Origin: Antedon mediterranea
Lineage: Eukaryota; Echinodermata; Crinoidea; Comatulida; Antedonidae
Length of the DNA: 64,000 bases
Reading direction: 5' to 3'
Assembly (NCBI RefSeq): GCF_964355755.1
Contig: NC_092671.1
Span: 2,858,501-2,922,500 of the forward strand
Position 1 is the first letter of the stretch. Each line of letters starts with the position of its first letter. Both the position numbers and the translations under genes were made by a program. The notes beneath the pieces are model-generated. The model made no database searches. It had not been told where the DNA came from and saw nothing but the letters and a program-made list of their open reading frames with translations. Positions 1 to 11,989 of this stretch are shown one piece after another.

Positions 1-65
1 ATTATATATATATATGTCCCACCTTGAGGTGTCAATATCCAAATGATTTTGAACCATACTCTGAA

Positions 66-137
66 AGTGGTCTAATAGTAGTATGTTAGCATATCAAGCA
101 GAAAATTCCAGGTTCGAATCTAGGTTGGAGCGGCTTT
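66..137 (+). repeat. Decayed tRNA-like fragment (SINE head?)
   Basis: An A-box-like stretch (GTGGTCTAATAGTAG) is followed about 35 bases later by a good B box (GGTTCGAATCTAG), the two internal pol III promoter parts of a tRNA or tRNA-derived SINE. I cannot fold a convincing acceptor stem. It is therefore more likely a SINE head or tRNA relic than a working tRNA. Confidence 0.35.
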
Positions 138-1836
138 TTCTCATTCTCACAGAATTAATAAATTTTCATTATATTACTGGGAGACTTAAGGTTTCATTAT
201 ATAGTCATATCTTGTATGTGATGTATATATATCTATTACATAGTACACAGAGTAGTTACATGAAATGAGTTTGAAATTGAAAATATCACCTAAATTAAAT
301 CAATCACAGCCTACAGTTTATCATTATATATATTATTTTAGCCATTTGCTGCTTAACAGATTATAAATTTGTATGACAGATAAAATCAACTTGTCTATAA
401 AATTCCGGGTTGGGGGCGACTGTGAATCATCATACGATACAAAGAACGTCATTAAGTGTTTATTTGGGCTTTAAATGTCGTAAACATGACCATATTTGTA
501 TCGTCACTAACAGTTCAAATTTGTTTTAGATATTGTGTAAATATCTCAAACCCAATTGTTACGTGCAGTATGTAGCATGTCTACTTTACCAGATGTGATA
601 AAAAATCTATCTCTCGTTCATTATAAAATAATATTTGCAGGTCAAAGGTTATTTGTACACTAATCAAAAGGTTAACTCTGGTTTGTGAGATTACCAAAGT
701 ATTATAAGATTGGCTAATCTGAAAACTCTTTGGAAATTACATAACACTCGATATTCTATTGTAAAATGTTGATAATATTTCTATACAACTGTCAGTGGTT
801 GATATTGATGAGTTTGTTTGTGATTCAATTCTGGGTCAATTCTAAAGTTTAATATGCTTTTTTTCTCTGGACCATAGGTCAGATACGATTACGTGAGAGG
901 TATGGGATTACCATGACTACCAATACCAAATGATAGTGAATCTGATCATTAGAAGATAAAAAGATGGGAAAAGTATCAGTCAGGACTTTTTCTGCTAAAA
1001 ATAACTGACAACAGATGATTAAATATTAAACTATATTAATAAACAGTAATTAAAGTTTTTGCTGTGAAATATATTATTTATATTTATATTTTATATTAAT
1101 GGATAATTTTGATATAAATATATATTATAGTACTTTAATTTAAGAAGAATTTAAACAATTTGATTTTTAATATAATATTTCTTTTTAGCTTAGTAGTATT
1201 ATTGCTTACTCTCTTACTCAGGATTTTGTTTGACTAAAAAATGTATCATTTAAACAAATTAAAAGATTTTTTTAATAGAAATACCGCACGAGATTAGTTT
1301 TATATCCTAAATTTATTTTCGTTTTGAAACCCCTTTTTTAACATTTTCTATTCATTTGAAAGGTTATATTTATCTGGTATTAAAGATATAATATCTTTTC
1401 TCATTGCCAATCATAATTTGCATCATTTTTTTCAGTGTATTTTAATGAAAATAAAGTTATGGGCGTGTCGGACTTTTTAAGTTTGTAATTAATAAAATTA
1501 ATCAATTTAATTACAAAATACATATTCATTTCAATTTATTTCTTTTCAAACTCAAATAACGACGTCATCATTACGCCTAGGGCGTCATCCGCGTAAAGGT
1601 ACGCTTTCTATTATTTATCATTGCGTTTAATAGTCTTAATGATTTACCTTAAACCATTCGTATGATCAACGCCGTTACTACAGGCTACCATTAAATCTAA
1701 ATTAAATATGATATTTTCAACGTATAAGTTAAATTTAATATAATTGAGGTATTTGATCCAGTTATATTGTAAAGGTTAATATCGAGCGCAGCTAGACGAT
1801 TGCATTGGTTAAATTTAATCTTTCTGTAATTTCGGA
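138..1836. other. Intergenic, no gene seen
   Basis: A+T-rich sequence with stops in all frames and no recognisable protein motif. Only short spurious open frames occur. I see no repeat family here apart from scattered simple A/T tracts. Confidence 0.6.
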
Positions 1837-2004
1837 AGACTGTAACGCAAGGACGTAAACGCAACGCAAGCGTTTTAACCAATGACAAGCGAAGTTATAG
1901 ACAGTTAGCAATCACAAGCGAATAAGCCATCGCTTGTGATTGGTCAATTCACTTGTGTTGCGTTACGTCCTTGTGTTGCGTCGCTAGTGGGAATCACGCT
2001 TAAG
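1837..2004. mobile_element. MITE, 'GGTTCCCACTAG' family, copy 1
   Basis: Non-coding inverted-repeat element. One end carries TAACGCAAGGACGTAAACGC and the other its complement (GCGTTACGTCCTTGTGTTGC, then CTAGTGGGAATCACGCTTAAG). The middle contains CAATCACAAGCG / CGCTTGTGATTG arms. The left terminus is truncated or diverged. At least ten related copies lie in this window. Confidence 0.75.
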
Positions 2005-2248
2005 GAGAACACGTGTACATTCTCGGAACCAATCTTCCCAGATATAATCTCGGACTTAACGTTAAAATCGAAATGAAAAGACGATGTGGCATTAACCGCG
2101 AACGAAGAAAGCGAGTGAAATGGAGGAGGAATGTTAGTGGGTTAAAGAGAATCGCACGTGCGCAGTGAATATAGTAATTGTAATCGAATTTAGAAAAGCA
2201 AATAATTTTGAGTAGCACATCAAAGTAGGGCTTACATTAAAGCTTGGT

Positions 2249-2393
2249 TCTCACTAGTGACGCAACGCAAGGACGTACGCGCAACGCAAGGAGTTGACCA
2301 ATGACAAAATGTTCGAATAATCCATCGCTTGTGATTGGTCAACTCACTTACGTTGCGTTACGTCCTTGCGTCGCTAGTGCGAACCAAGCTTAA
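2249..2393. mobile_element. MITE, 'GGTTCCCACTAG' family, copy 2
   Basis: Complete short element running from AAGCTTGGTTCTCACTAGTG to CTAGTGCGAACCAAGCTTAA, with inverted GACGCAACGCAAGGACGTA arms. The flanks read TTAA and TAAC, so a 2-3 bp target duplication (TA or TAA) is possible but cannot be settled from one copy. No coding capacity. Confidence 0.8.
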
Positions 2394-2770
2394 CGTATTG
2401 TTAACAGATACGGTATACAAAGGTTAGTCTGTGCTAGGGGTTGTTTTAGGCCTATTGTTGTATTGTTCGGAAACATTGTACAATAACAGACAAAGTTCAA
2501 TCGTAGGACTAAAGGATAATATAATTATGCTTTATGAACTTATACTGACCTTATGATAATTATTAGTCTAAATGTAAAGATTTGATGTACTTGATGGGAA
2601 TATCAAGTACCTCTTACGCGTCATTATAACTTTTATAACAAGTAAATACGTTATTTGTTTCGTGCTTCATCTGAAACAATTCCAAAGACAATTTTGAAAG
2701 GACAATTGAATCGTATATGTTTACCATTTCTTTTGATTGCATTGAAGAATTAAAGAGAAAAATGAAAGGT

Positions 2771-3217
2771 TCAAAATTTACATGCTACATGGATTTTTTC
2801 TTTAGAAAAATTTTCAAATATGTATTGATGTAACATGCGCAGACTACTGTATGCCAATTTTTGTAAAAAAAATGAAAGGGTCGAAAATTTGCAATTTTGC
2901 AATATTTCTTTTTTTTCGCAAAATATGTCCAAATATTGTTTAAAATACATATTGAGGTAATAATGCTCAAACCACATTATGTGATTATGCACATGCTAAT
3001 TTGTAAAAAATACAGGGGTTTCTCAAAATGTAAATAATATCGACTTTTAAAATGCAATTATTATGCAATAATATTGCCATAAATGCGCATATATTGCGTT
3101 ATCATCTTATAGAGTCATAGTAACCAGTTTTGTCAAAAAATAAAAGGGTCGAAATGTGGTCATTTAAAAAAAATTTCCCTGTACTATACTGCCCTGTCAT
3201 GAAAGAACGACTCAACT
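2771..3217. repeat. Left flank of satellite region, with inverted boundary repeat
   Basis: Contains the module with TTATGCAATAATATTGCCAT and TAAAAGGGTCGAAA that recurs as a direct copy at about 7842-7975. It ends in a 33-bp segment (3184-3216) whose reverse complement, with one mismatch, is at 7758-7790. The pair frames the large satellite array, suggesting that array and flanks once formed one repeat-bounded unit. Confidence 0.6.
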
Positions 3218-3615
3218 GACACATTTTTCAAAAATCACTTTTTTAGCTTTCAAAATTTTAAGTGTGTGTACTATTGTCACCAAAGACTAACTCAACTACA
3301 AATGCCCTGAAAGACTCACTCAAATGACATATTAACACCTATTATCATAGGAAACCCATTCAAGTGCACAACAATGGTGTTAATTGCGCAGCAAGCTGCG
3401 TAATGTTGTTGTTTTAAACATAAAATAATTTGGTACTGTCCTTTTGTAATTGTAAATAATTATTTTATTCAATACTCACTTAAACTTGTTTAGTTATTAT
3501 TAGAATATTAATTTTATTTCTGGAATATTTAGAATTAAATACCCCGGAGAGAGACTATGTGAACACCGTAATGATATTATTGAATATTCTCCCTTTAAAT
3601 TAAATTAATACAAGA
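3218..3615. other. Intergenic spacer
   Basis: A+T-rich, no open frame of note. Several loosely repeated phrases of the GACTCACTCAAATGACA type follow the left boundary repeat. Nothing else is recognisable. Confidence 0.5.
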
Positions 3616-4143
3616 AACATGAAAAAAAATTTAGAAAATTTCCCTGATTTTCAAAAAATGGCAATGTTTCGACCTGCGCATGTTTATTATGCTATAGTAA
3701 CCATTTATGTCAAAACTGGTTACTATAGCACAATTGACATGCGCAGAACCCATTATTCGTTCTGGGCATGTTTATTATGCAATAGTAACCATTTATGTCA
3801 AAAAATAAAAGGTTCGAAAATCGGCAATTTTTCGAAAATTTCCCTGTATTGCAGTACAGGGATTTTTAAAAAAATGGCAAATTTTCGACCTTTTTATTTT
3901 TCAATAAAACTGGTTACTATAGCACAATTGACATGCGCAGAACCCATTATTCGGCTCTGCGCATGTTTATTATGCTATAGTAACCATTTATGTCAAAACT
4001 ATGCTATAGTAACCATTTATGTCAAAAGTAACCACTTTTGACATAAATGGTTACTATAGCTAGTAACCATTTATGTCAAAAGTGGTTACTTTTGACATAA
4101 ATGGTTACTATAGTATAATAAACATGCGCAGAGTCGAATAGTA

Positions 4144-4304
4144 TACAAATAATGAATGTTTATGAGTGCAATGGTACAAATAATGGCACGAGGTGAATGA
4201 TGAAAGGTTATATCAACGAGGCAAAGCCGAGTTGATATAACCTTTCATCATTCACCAAGTGCCATTATTTGTACCATTACACGAATACAAAACATTCATT
4301 ATTT
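4144..4304. repeat. ~160-bp foldback inside the array
   Basis: A long, nearly perfect palindrome. The outer arms contain CAAATAATGAATG / CATTCATTATTTG, then TGGCAC / GTGCCA, then GATGAAAGGTTATATCAAC / GTTGATATAACCTTTCATC. The centre is a GAGGCAAAGCCGA loop. It differs in sequence from the surrounding modules and looks like a separate foldback element that inserted or was captured. Confidence 0.8.
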
Positions 4305-5289
4305 GTTTTATATAACATCTAAATAACAAACAAAAATGTTTCAAAAAGTACTATTTAACGATCGTTGAATAGTGCGTACTATTGCACGCCATGTGACCCA
4401 CATTCGTCCAATCAAATGACAGGAATTTATATAGGTGTTATATAAAACCCATTAGTCGACTCTGTGCCTGTTTATTATGCTATAGTAACCATTTATGTCA
4501 CACTTTTGACATAAATGGTTACTATAGCATAATAAACATGCGCAGAGTCGAATAATGGGTTCTGCACATGTCAAATGTGCTATAGTAACCATTTATGTCA
4601 AATATGGTTATGATAGCACAATTGACATGCGCAGAAGCCATTATTCGACTCTGCGCATGTTTATTATGCAATAGTAACCATTTACGTCAAAAAATAAAAG
4701 GGTCGAAAATCGGCTATTTTTCGAAAATTTCCTAATAGTACCAATTTTCGACCTTGTTATTTTTCGATAAAACTGGTTACTATAGCACAATTAACATGAG
4801 CAGAACCCATTAGTCGCCTCTGCGCATGTTTATTATGCTATACCTGTAGTAACCATTTATGTCAAAACTGGTTACTATAGCACAATTGACATGCGCAGAA
4901 CCCATTATTCGTCTCTGCGTATGTTTATTATGCAATAGTAACCATTTATGTAAAAAAATAAAAGGGTAGAAAATCGGCAATTTTTCGAAAGTTTCCCTGT
5001 ACTATAGTACAGAGATTTTTAAATAAAAATGGCAAATTTTCGACCTATTTATTTTTCGATAAAACTGGTTACTATAGCACAATTAACATGCGCAGAACCC
5101 ATTAGTCGACTCTGCGCATGTTTATTTTGCTATAGTAACCATTTATGTCAAAACTGGTTACTATAGCACATTTGACATGCGCAGAACCCATTATTCGTCT
5201 CTGCGCATGTTTATTATGCAATAGTAACCATTTATGTCAAAAAATAAAAGGGTCGAAAATCGGCAATTTTTCGAAAATTTTCCTGTACT

Positions 5290-6397
5290 ATAAAACTGGT
5301 TACTATAGCACAATTAACATGCGCAGAACCCATTAGTCAACTCTGCGCATGTTTATTTTGCTATAGTAACCATTTATGTCAAAACTGGTTACTATAGCAC
5401 ATTTGACATGCGCAGAACCCATTATTCGTCTCTGCGCATGTTTATTATGCAATAGTAACGATTTATGTCAAAAAATAAAAGGGTCGAAAATCGGCAATTT
5501 TTCGAAAATTTCCCTGTACTATAAAACTGGTTACTATAGCACAATTGACATGCGCAGAACCTATTATTCGCCTCTGCGCATGTTTATTATGCTATAGTAA
5601 CCATTTATGTCAAAACTGGTTACTATAGCACAATTGACATGCGCAGAACCCATTATTCGTCTCTGCGCATGTTTATTATGCAATAGTAACCATTTATGTC
5701 AAAACTGGTTACTATAGCACAATTAGCATGGGCAGAACCCATTAGTCGACTCTGCGCATGTTTATTAATATGCTATAGTAACAATTTATATCAAAAAATA
5801 AAAGGGTCGAAAATCGGCAATTTTTCGAAAATTTCCCTGTACTATAAAACTGGTTACTATAGCACAATTAACATGCGCAGAACCCATTAGTCAACTCTGC
5901 GCATGTTTATTTTGCTATAGTAACCATTTATGTCAAAACTGGTTACTATAGCACATTTGACATGCGCAGAACCCATTATTCGTCTCTGCGCATGTTTATT
6001 ATGCAATAGTAACCATTTATGTCAAAAAATAAAAGGGTCGAAAATCGGCAATTTTTCGAAAATTTCCCTGTACTATAAAACTGGTTACTATAGCACAATT
6101 GACATGCGCAGAACCTATTATTCGCCTCTGCGCATGTTTATTATGCTATAGTAACCATTTATGTCAAAACTGGTTACTATAGCACAATTGACATGCGCAG
6201 AACCCATTATTCGTCTCTGCGCATGTTTATTATGCAATAGTAACCATTTATGTCAAAACTGGTTACTATAGCACAATTAGCATGGGCAGAACCCATTAGT
6301 CGACTCTGCGCATGTTTATTAATATGCTATAGTAACAATTTATATCAAAAAATAAAAGGGTCGAAAATCGGCAATTTTTCGAAAATTTCCCTGTACT
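5290..6397. repeat. 554-bp tandem duplication (higher-order repeat)
   Basis: Positions 5290-5843 and 5844-6397 are nearly identical. The only difference I noticed is GTAACGATTTATG at about 5456 against GTAACCATTTATG at about 6010. Each unit contains several of the smaller inverted modules, so this is a higher-order repeat formed recently relative to the other, more diverged units. Confidence 0.85.
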
Positions 6398-7754
6398 ATA
6401 CAGGGATTTTTTTTTTACTGTACAGGGATTTTTCAAAAGATAGCAAATTTTCAACCTTTTTATTTTTCGATAAAACTGGTAAATATAGCACAATTAACAT
6501 GCGCAGAACCCATTAGTCGACTCTGCGCCTGTTTATTATGCTATAGTAACCATTTATGTCAAAAGTAACCACTTTTGACATAAATGGTTACTATAGCTAG
6601 TAACCATTTATGTCAAAAGTGGTTACTTTTGACATAAATGGTTACTATAGCATAATAAACATTCGCAGAGTCGAATAGAACCCATTAGTCGACTCTGCGA
6701 ATGTTTATTATGCAATAGTAACCATTTACGTCAAAAAAAGAAAGGGTGGAAAATCGGCCATTTTTCGAAAAAAGGGATTTTTTCCAAAAAATGGCCAATT
6801 TTCGACCTTTTTATTTTTTGATAAAAGTGGTTAATATAGCACAATTAACATGCGCAGAACCTATTATTCGACTCTGCACATGTTTATTATGCTATAGTAA
6901 CCATTTATGTCAAAAGTAATCTGCGCATGTTTATTATGCTATAGTAACCATTTATGTCAAAACTGGTTACTATAGCACAATTGACATGCGCAGAACCCAT
7001 TATTCGTCTCTGCGCATGTTTATTATGCAATAGTAACCATTTATGTCAAAAAATAAATGGGTCGAAAATCGCCCATTTTTCCAAAATTTTTCTGTACTAT
7101 AGTACAGGGATTTTTTTTTTAAAATGGGAAATTATCGACCTTTTTATTTTTCGATAAAACTGGTTACTATAGCACAATCAACACGCGCAGAGTCGAATAA
7201 TGGGTTCTGCGCATTTCAATTGTGCTATAGTAACCATTTATGTCAAATATGGTTATGATAGCACAATTGACATTCGCAGAACCCATTATTCGACTCTGCG
7301 CATGTTTATTATGCAATCGAAAATCGTCCATTTTTCGAAAATTTCCCTGTACAGGGATTTTTTAAAAAATGGCAAATTTTCGACCTTTTTATTTTTCGGT
7401 AAAACTGGTTACTATAGCACAATTAGCATGCGCAGAACCCAGTAGTCGACTCTGCGCATGTTGATTAATATGCTATAGTAACCATTTATGTCAAAAGTAA
7501 CCACTTTTGACATAAATGGTTACTATAGCATAATACACATGCGCAGAGTCGAATAATGGGTTCTGCGCATTTCAATTGTGCTATAGTAGCCATTTATGTT
7601 AAATATGGTTATGATAGCACAATTGACATGCGCAGAACCCATTATTCGCCTCTGCGCATGTTTATTATGCTAATCAAAATAATATTATTATCTACACACG
7701 TGAAGAGCTAAAACAAGAACACGTTTTGTTGATTATCTCAAAACTTTGCTTTAT

Positions 7755-8390
7755 GCAGTTGAGTCGTTCTTTCATGACGGGGCAGTATAGGCCTAGTACA
7801 GGAAAATTTAAAAAAAATGACAAAATTTCGACTTTTTAAAATTCAATTATTATGCAATAATATTGGCATAAATGCGCATATATGGCGTTATAATCATCTT
7901 ATAGAGTCATAGTAAGCAGTTTTGTCAAAAAATAAAACGGTCGAAATTTGGACATTTTTCGAAAATTTTCCTGTACTAATAGCACAGGGATTTTTTTCAA
8001 AAATGGCCAAACTATCGACTTTTTAAAATTCAATTATTTTGCAATAATATTGCCATAAATGCGTTATAATCATCTTATTCATTTACTTCGTTTTTCCAAA
8101 ATGTCCATGGGTAAATATCGACTGTTTAAAATATGTATTGAGGTAACATGTGCAGACCACCTAATGTGATTCTGCGCATGTCACATAATGATAAGTATAG
8201 TAACCAGTTTTGTAAAAAATTAAAGGGTCGAAATTTGGCCATTCTTCGAAAAAAACTGTCTGTACTGTTGGATATTTTTCGTGATTTTTTCGAGATATCG
8301 GCCTTACAAATTTCAAGTATACTATTATGAACATGTTATCAACCTGAAAATCGCGTATGCCTAAGAAATCGTTCGTACACAGAAACAAAT
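7755..8390. repeat. Right flank of satellite region
   Basis: Starts with the inverted counterpart (7758-7790) of the boundary repeat at 3184-3216. It continues with modules in the same orientation as those at 2771-3175 (TTATGCAATAATATTGGCAT, then TTTTGTCAAAAAATAAAACG). A further partial copy lies at about 8028-8235. No coding potential. Confidence 0.6.
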
Positions 8391-10240
8391 TATTCGTAGA
8401 AACTGTTTATGGTAGCCAACGGAAAATTAATTTTCTTTTATTGAGTTCATTGACTGAATAGTCAATGTAATTACATTATGTATACATTGTCATTTTAATT
8501 AATAATTATTCATAAAAAATCAGTTTAATTAGTATTGTGGTATCCCGGATGTAACTTCCTCTCTGAGTTTGTTTGAATAGTCGTTATGGAGACTATCATC
8601 ACACAACAAAGGCAAATACGTCTGCTCTCCGGGCAAAAGCGTTATTGGCTCTTTGGTCTTATAAAACGTAATAATCATAATTAGTAGACCGACAGACAGA
8701 CCGTACCTAAAATATATTTTAATATTATAAAGATAAGTGTTCTCGTACGTGGTCGAGTAGGCCTACTATATTTTACTCACTTTATCAATTCAATTCTTTA
8801 TTGACTTCATGACGCCACTGCCACTTCCCTCTTTCTTGTTTCCCTTTTAACATACTTGGGTTGGATATTTTGTGAACCGTGCGGATCACTCAAGCTTAAC
8901 ATATAAATCAGCTACGCTAATTAACGTTTAACAATAACACAAAGAACATTATTCTATAATATTATTCTTTCTGCGTATTATTCTTGGCAGTTATCGTGCG
9001 ATTGTTAAATACTGTCCTTGACCATGGACGCCTTAATCGAGTTCCTATGGATTTACAAGTATCCTTACATTGGGTGTAAACAAACCACTTGATCGATGAC
9101 AGAATATCAACTATCGGTGCGTATGACCTAGGTCCAAAATCAACAAAGAACACAATTGTGACAAGCTCGAAAAATAATTTGGAACGACAAAACGCGAGGA
9201 ACAAATCAAAAAATACTTCTGCATCTTCTTCACCTGTCCCACATGAGGGGAGGGGGGAAACAAGACAAGATACCATATGGGGAAATACCCGATGTTAACA
9301 GACCGGATCCTTGTTCCATTTCTCCTTTTTCATTGACACCTTTTCTTACCATCGTCCCCAACATGACTTTGTGTGCACAAGAGCGTGTATTTTTGGCTTC
9401 TTCCTTTTTTTGAAATTTTCACTCCCGCACAACTGGGTTCTCTTTTCTGACTTTCTTAGACTTTGATAGATTTTGTAATAAGACTTGATGCAATTTGTAA
9501 TGGGTCTTGATACTTTGTGATTGAAAATATAAGATTGGAATACATTTCTCTCGATACAACATAGAACACACAATGGGCTGTGGACTTGCTTAGAGTAAGG
9601 CCTATAATAAAGGATATGAAATTGTATTTGCTTGAGGTTATTGCTAGTCCTAGATTCGGCTTCATTAACATCAAGTTCGTTCAACCTACAGAAGCAAGTA
9701 AACAGTGTCTCGTAGGAACTGGCGTAATATAATTACATCTTAATTATTGAGTATCACTTTAATAATTTTTCACATATACTGTTTAATAGTACTTTGCAAG
9801 TGGGAGTCAACATTTCAAAACTATAGGATATTCCTATTTCTAATTTCCTGAAGTCAAAACAAATCATTCGTTTAAAACGACAATAAATAATCAATAAATT
9901 ATCTAGCTAAGTAATTCTAATAACACAGTTTTCATATTATTGTTTTTGAATAACGATGTCATCTCCGTATAAATAGACACGCCTTCGGATTATCGCCTTT
10001 TTTTTATTATGTGAATTCATCAACATTTAACAAAAAGCAAACATTTGGGCCGATCAATACAAATTTAGGTAAATTCATTTTGGTCGTGGAATCGCTTCAT
10101 AAATACCGTGAAACATGCTACACTATCCAAAGAGATTATACCACAGGGAGGGAAAGACGGTTGGGACCACTACTTTGAACTTTGAAATAAAAATGATATA
10201 GCTTGAGGTCCGGCTTAACACAGATAATAAGCTTTATTCA
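8391..10240. other. Intergenic, no gene supported
   Basis: Two overlapping open frames near 8962-9298 and one at 9346-9684 show no domain, splice context or composition change that would support a gene. Nothing else is recognised in this stretch. Confidence 0.5.
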
Positions 10241-10269
10241 TAAACAAGAAAACTATAGGAGTTGTTTTT

Positions 10270-10490
10270 CTACTAAACCTTACTGTCTGGTACATTTATA
10301 CAATATAAACACAGATTTTAACGAATATTAACAAAATGTTAGAATTATACTAAACCTTAACTAGTGCCTGGTACATTTATACAATATAAACACAGATTTT
10401 AACTAATATTAACAAAATGTTAGAATTGTACTAAACCTTAACTAGTGCCTGGTACTTTATACAATATAAACACAGATTTTAACTTAATAT
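10270..10490. repeat. 81-bp tandem repeat, about 3 copies
   Basis: The phrase TACTAAACCTTAACTAGTGC followed by ACAATATAAACACAG recurs with a period of 81 bases (GGTAC anchors at 10289, 10370 and 10451). Copies differ by a few substitutions. Non-coding. Confidence 0.8.
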
Positions 10491-11030
10491 AGTGTAGGTT
10501 ATATTGTTAATTGTTTCACTACATTTTACATAAAGTGTCAATATAAAAGATTGTACTTAATAATTATGTTGGTAACACAGGAATGTAAAAACAATATAAT
10601 TATTCTTTGCTTATAATTTCTTTACATTTAATTTATAAGGATAAGGATATAGGATATTTAACACATGTTTATTAAATAGCAGTTATAAATAAGTTTAAAT
10701 AACATATTATATTCTAATACTGTAGTATACTAACTACATAAATTGCCTACTTAATTATTATTTTATAATTATTAATTTATAATATATTCCTTTGTTCTTT
10801 CGACTCAAATAAACTAAAAACTCAAAGACAAGTATGTTATTGATATTCTATTATTATATATTATTTGTTAAAAAATGTAATAATTAGAATTAAGTTGGAG
10901 TGAAAATTGTAAAGATTTTTCCAAACCATTATGGATTATTATTGCGATCTATTTTTAACTGTTTAATATCAAATTATTTGACATTAGTAGTTTGTTCACA
11001 AAATATCTATAGGAACAATTACTTTATATA

Positions 11031-11066
11031 ATCATGGAGTAATAAATCTAATTATTACTCCATGAT
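11031..11066. mobile_element. Mini-palindrome with 7-bp flanking repeat (copy a)
   Basis: Perfect 15-bp arms (ATCATGGAGTAATAA / TTATTACTCCATGAT) around a 6-base loop. Taking the element as CATGGAG...CTCCATG, the adjacent 7-mers are ATATAAT on the left and ATATAAC on the right, a near-perfect direct repeat. Three more elements of the same design are in the window (23322, 39578, 60332). It lies just downstream of the GPCR relic. Confidence 0.65.
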
Positions 11067-11120
11067 ATAACGTCTATTCTTGTGCTTCTTAGTTTCATTA
11101 TTCTACAAAATCTCTTTCTT

Positions 11121-11912
11121 TCATCGATTTTCTAAATTCAGTAAGATGAAACCATTAACAATTGGATTGATAAATGCATTCACTATTGATAAAATAATTT
11201 GCATATTTTTTGGAATATCTGAGCAGTGCATAAAAATTCCAGAGAAATAAACAAAAATAACACACGTACGTGTTTGGTCCCCATGTGAGCACATACACTG
11301 AAATAATAATAGCAAATGTTTTAAACAATTTTTTAAACTCTTCAATATTATTGGTGCTTAAGTTTGTAGTAAGATTGTTGTACATTAAAATAGTTGCTAA
11401 CAATATTTTTTTTAAATGGTCAGAGAAAAGCAAAAAAAGAAACGGCTTCCATCAACAAGGTATATAATCAGCACATATATGAATGGAATTACTGCAATTG
11501 TAAATGCTACAAAAATGTAACGCTTAAGAGTTACAATAGCATGGTATCTGAGAGGTGCCCACCAGAGCAATGGAACGATCAACAGCTATTGCAGCAATTG
11601 TCAATTCAGAAGAAATCAGAAGACCATTTGAACTATAGGCAGTTATTTTTACAATTGCAGACTTATTGCCTTTTAGAGTCAGTGATGCCGGCATTATTAA
11701 CAAACTTGATGTTGCGTCAAAAATCGCTAGTAGGCCGATGAAAAAATTCTGAATTTTGTGTAATTTTTCATTGGTCAGGTGGCGTATGAAATAATTACAA
11801 GTAGGTTTCCAATGAAACATAATGAACTTATACAGTATAACACCAATCTGGCTTCATCCACAAGACTATACCACCAATGCACACCAGCAGTACAATTTTC
11901 TTCAATAGACAT
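11121..11912 (-). pseudogene. Class A (rhodopsin-like) GPCR, single exon, frameshifted
   Basis: Starting from an ATG at 11912, the three minus frames together spell a seven-helix receptor. There is a short N-terminus with an N-glycosylation site (NCT), then TM1 with GNLLVI (about 11793-11816) and TM2 with FFIGLLAIFD. TM3 ends in IAVDRSIAL (a DRY equivalent), TM4 follows at about 11460-11530, TM6 has TWGP, and TM7 has NAFINPIVNGF (about 11150-11167). Continuity needs about four frame changes: near 11785, near 11558 (one extra G after the DRS motif), in the T8 run at about 11406-11413, and near 11250. Length is about 264 codons with short loops. Other genes in the window are intact, so decay is more likely than sequencing error, though error at the homopolymer is possible. 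The ligand class cannot be told. Confidence 0.8.
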
Positions 11913-11989
11913 ACCTAACGTTCCTTATCTCGTTGTCGGCAAATGTATAGGCCTAAAGTGCATTATATCTTTCTTTCAGTTTGAATAAA

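Larger units (their letters stand above)
3616..7680. repeat. Complex satellite array of inverted modules
   Basis: About 4 kb built almost entirely from a few modules. One is CTATAGTAACCATTTATGTC and its inverse; another is CATGCGCAGAACCCATTA with CTCTGCGCATGTTTATTATG; a third is a TAAAAGGGTCGAAAATCGGC / TTTTCGAAAATTTCCCTGTA block. Modules occur in both orientations, so the region can fold back at many scales. Short open frames here translate the repeat and are not genes. The array is likely an amplified MITE or satellite. Confidence 0.85.

Noticed and set aside
3619-7445. Series of plus-strand open frames of 60-140 codons with recurring 'VTIAQLTCAEPI' peptides
   Set aside because: They are translations of the satellite modules. 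Their similarity follows the DNA repeats, and there is no splice or promoter context.
4000-7600. CRISPR-like array of regular repeats
   Set aside because: Repeats are in both orientations, units are of unequal length, spacers are not unique, and the genome is eukaryotic. It is satellite DNA.
8962-9298. Overlapping frames of 104 (minus) and 69 (plus) codons
   Set aside because: No domain, no splice signals, and both strands are open by chance.
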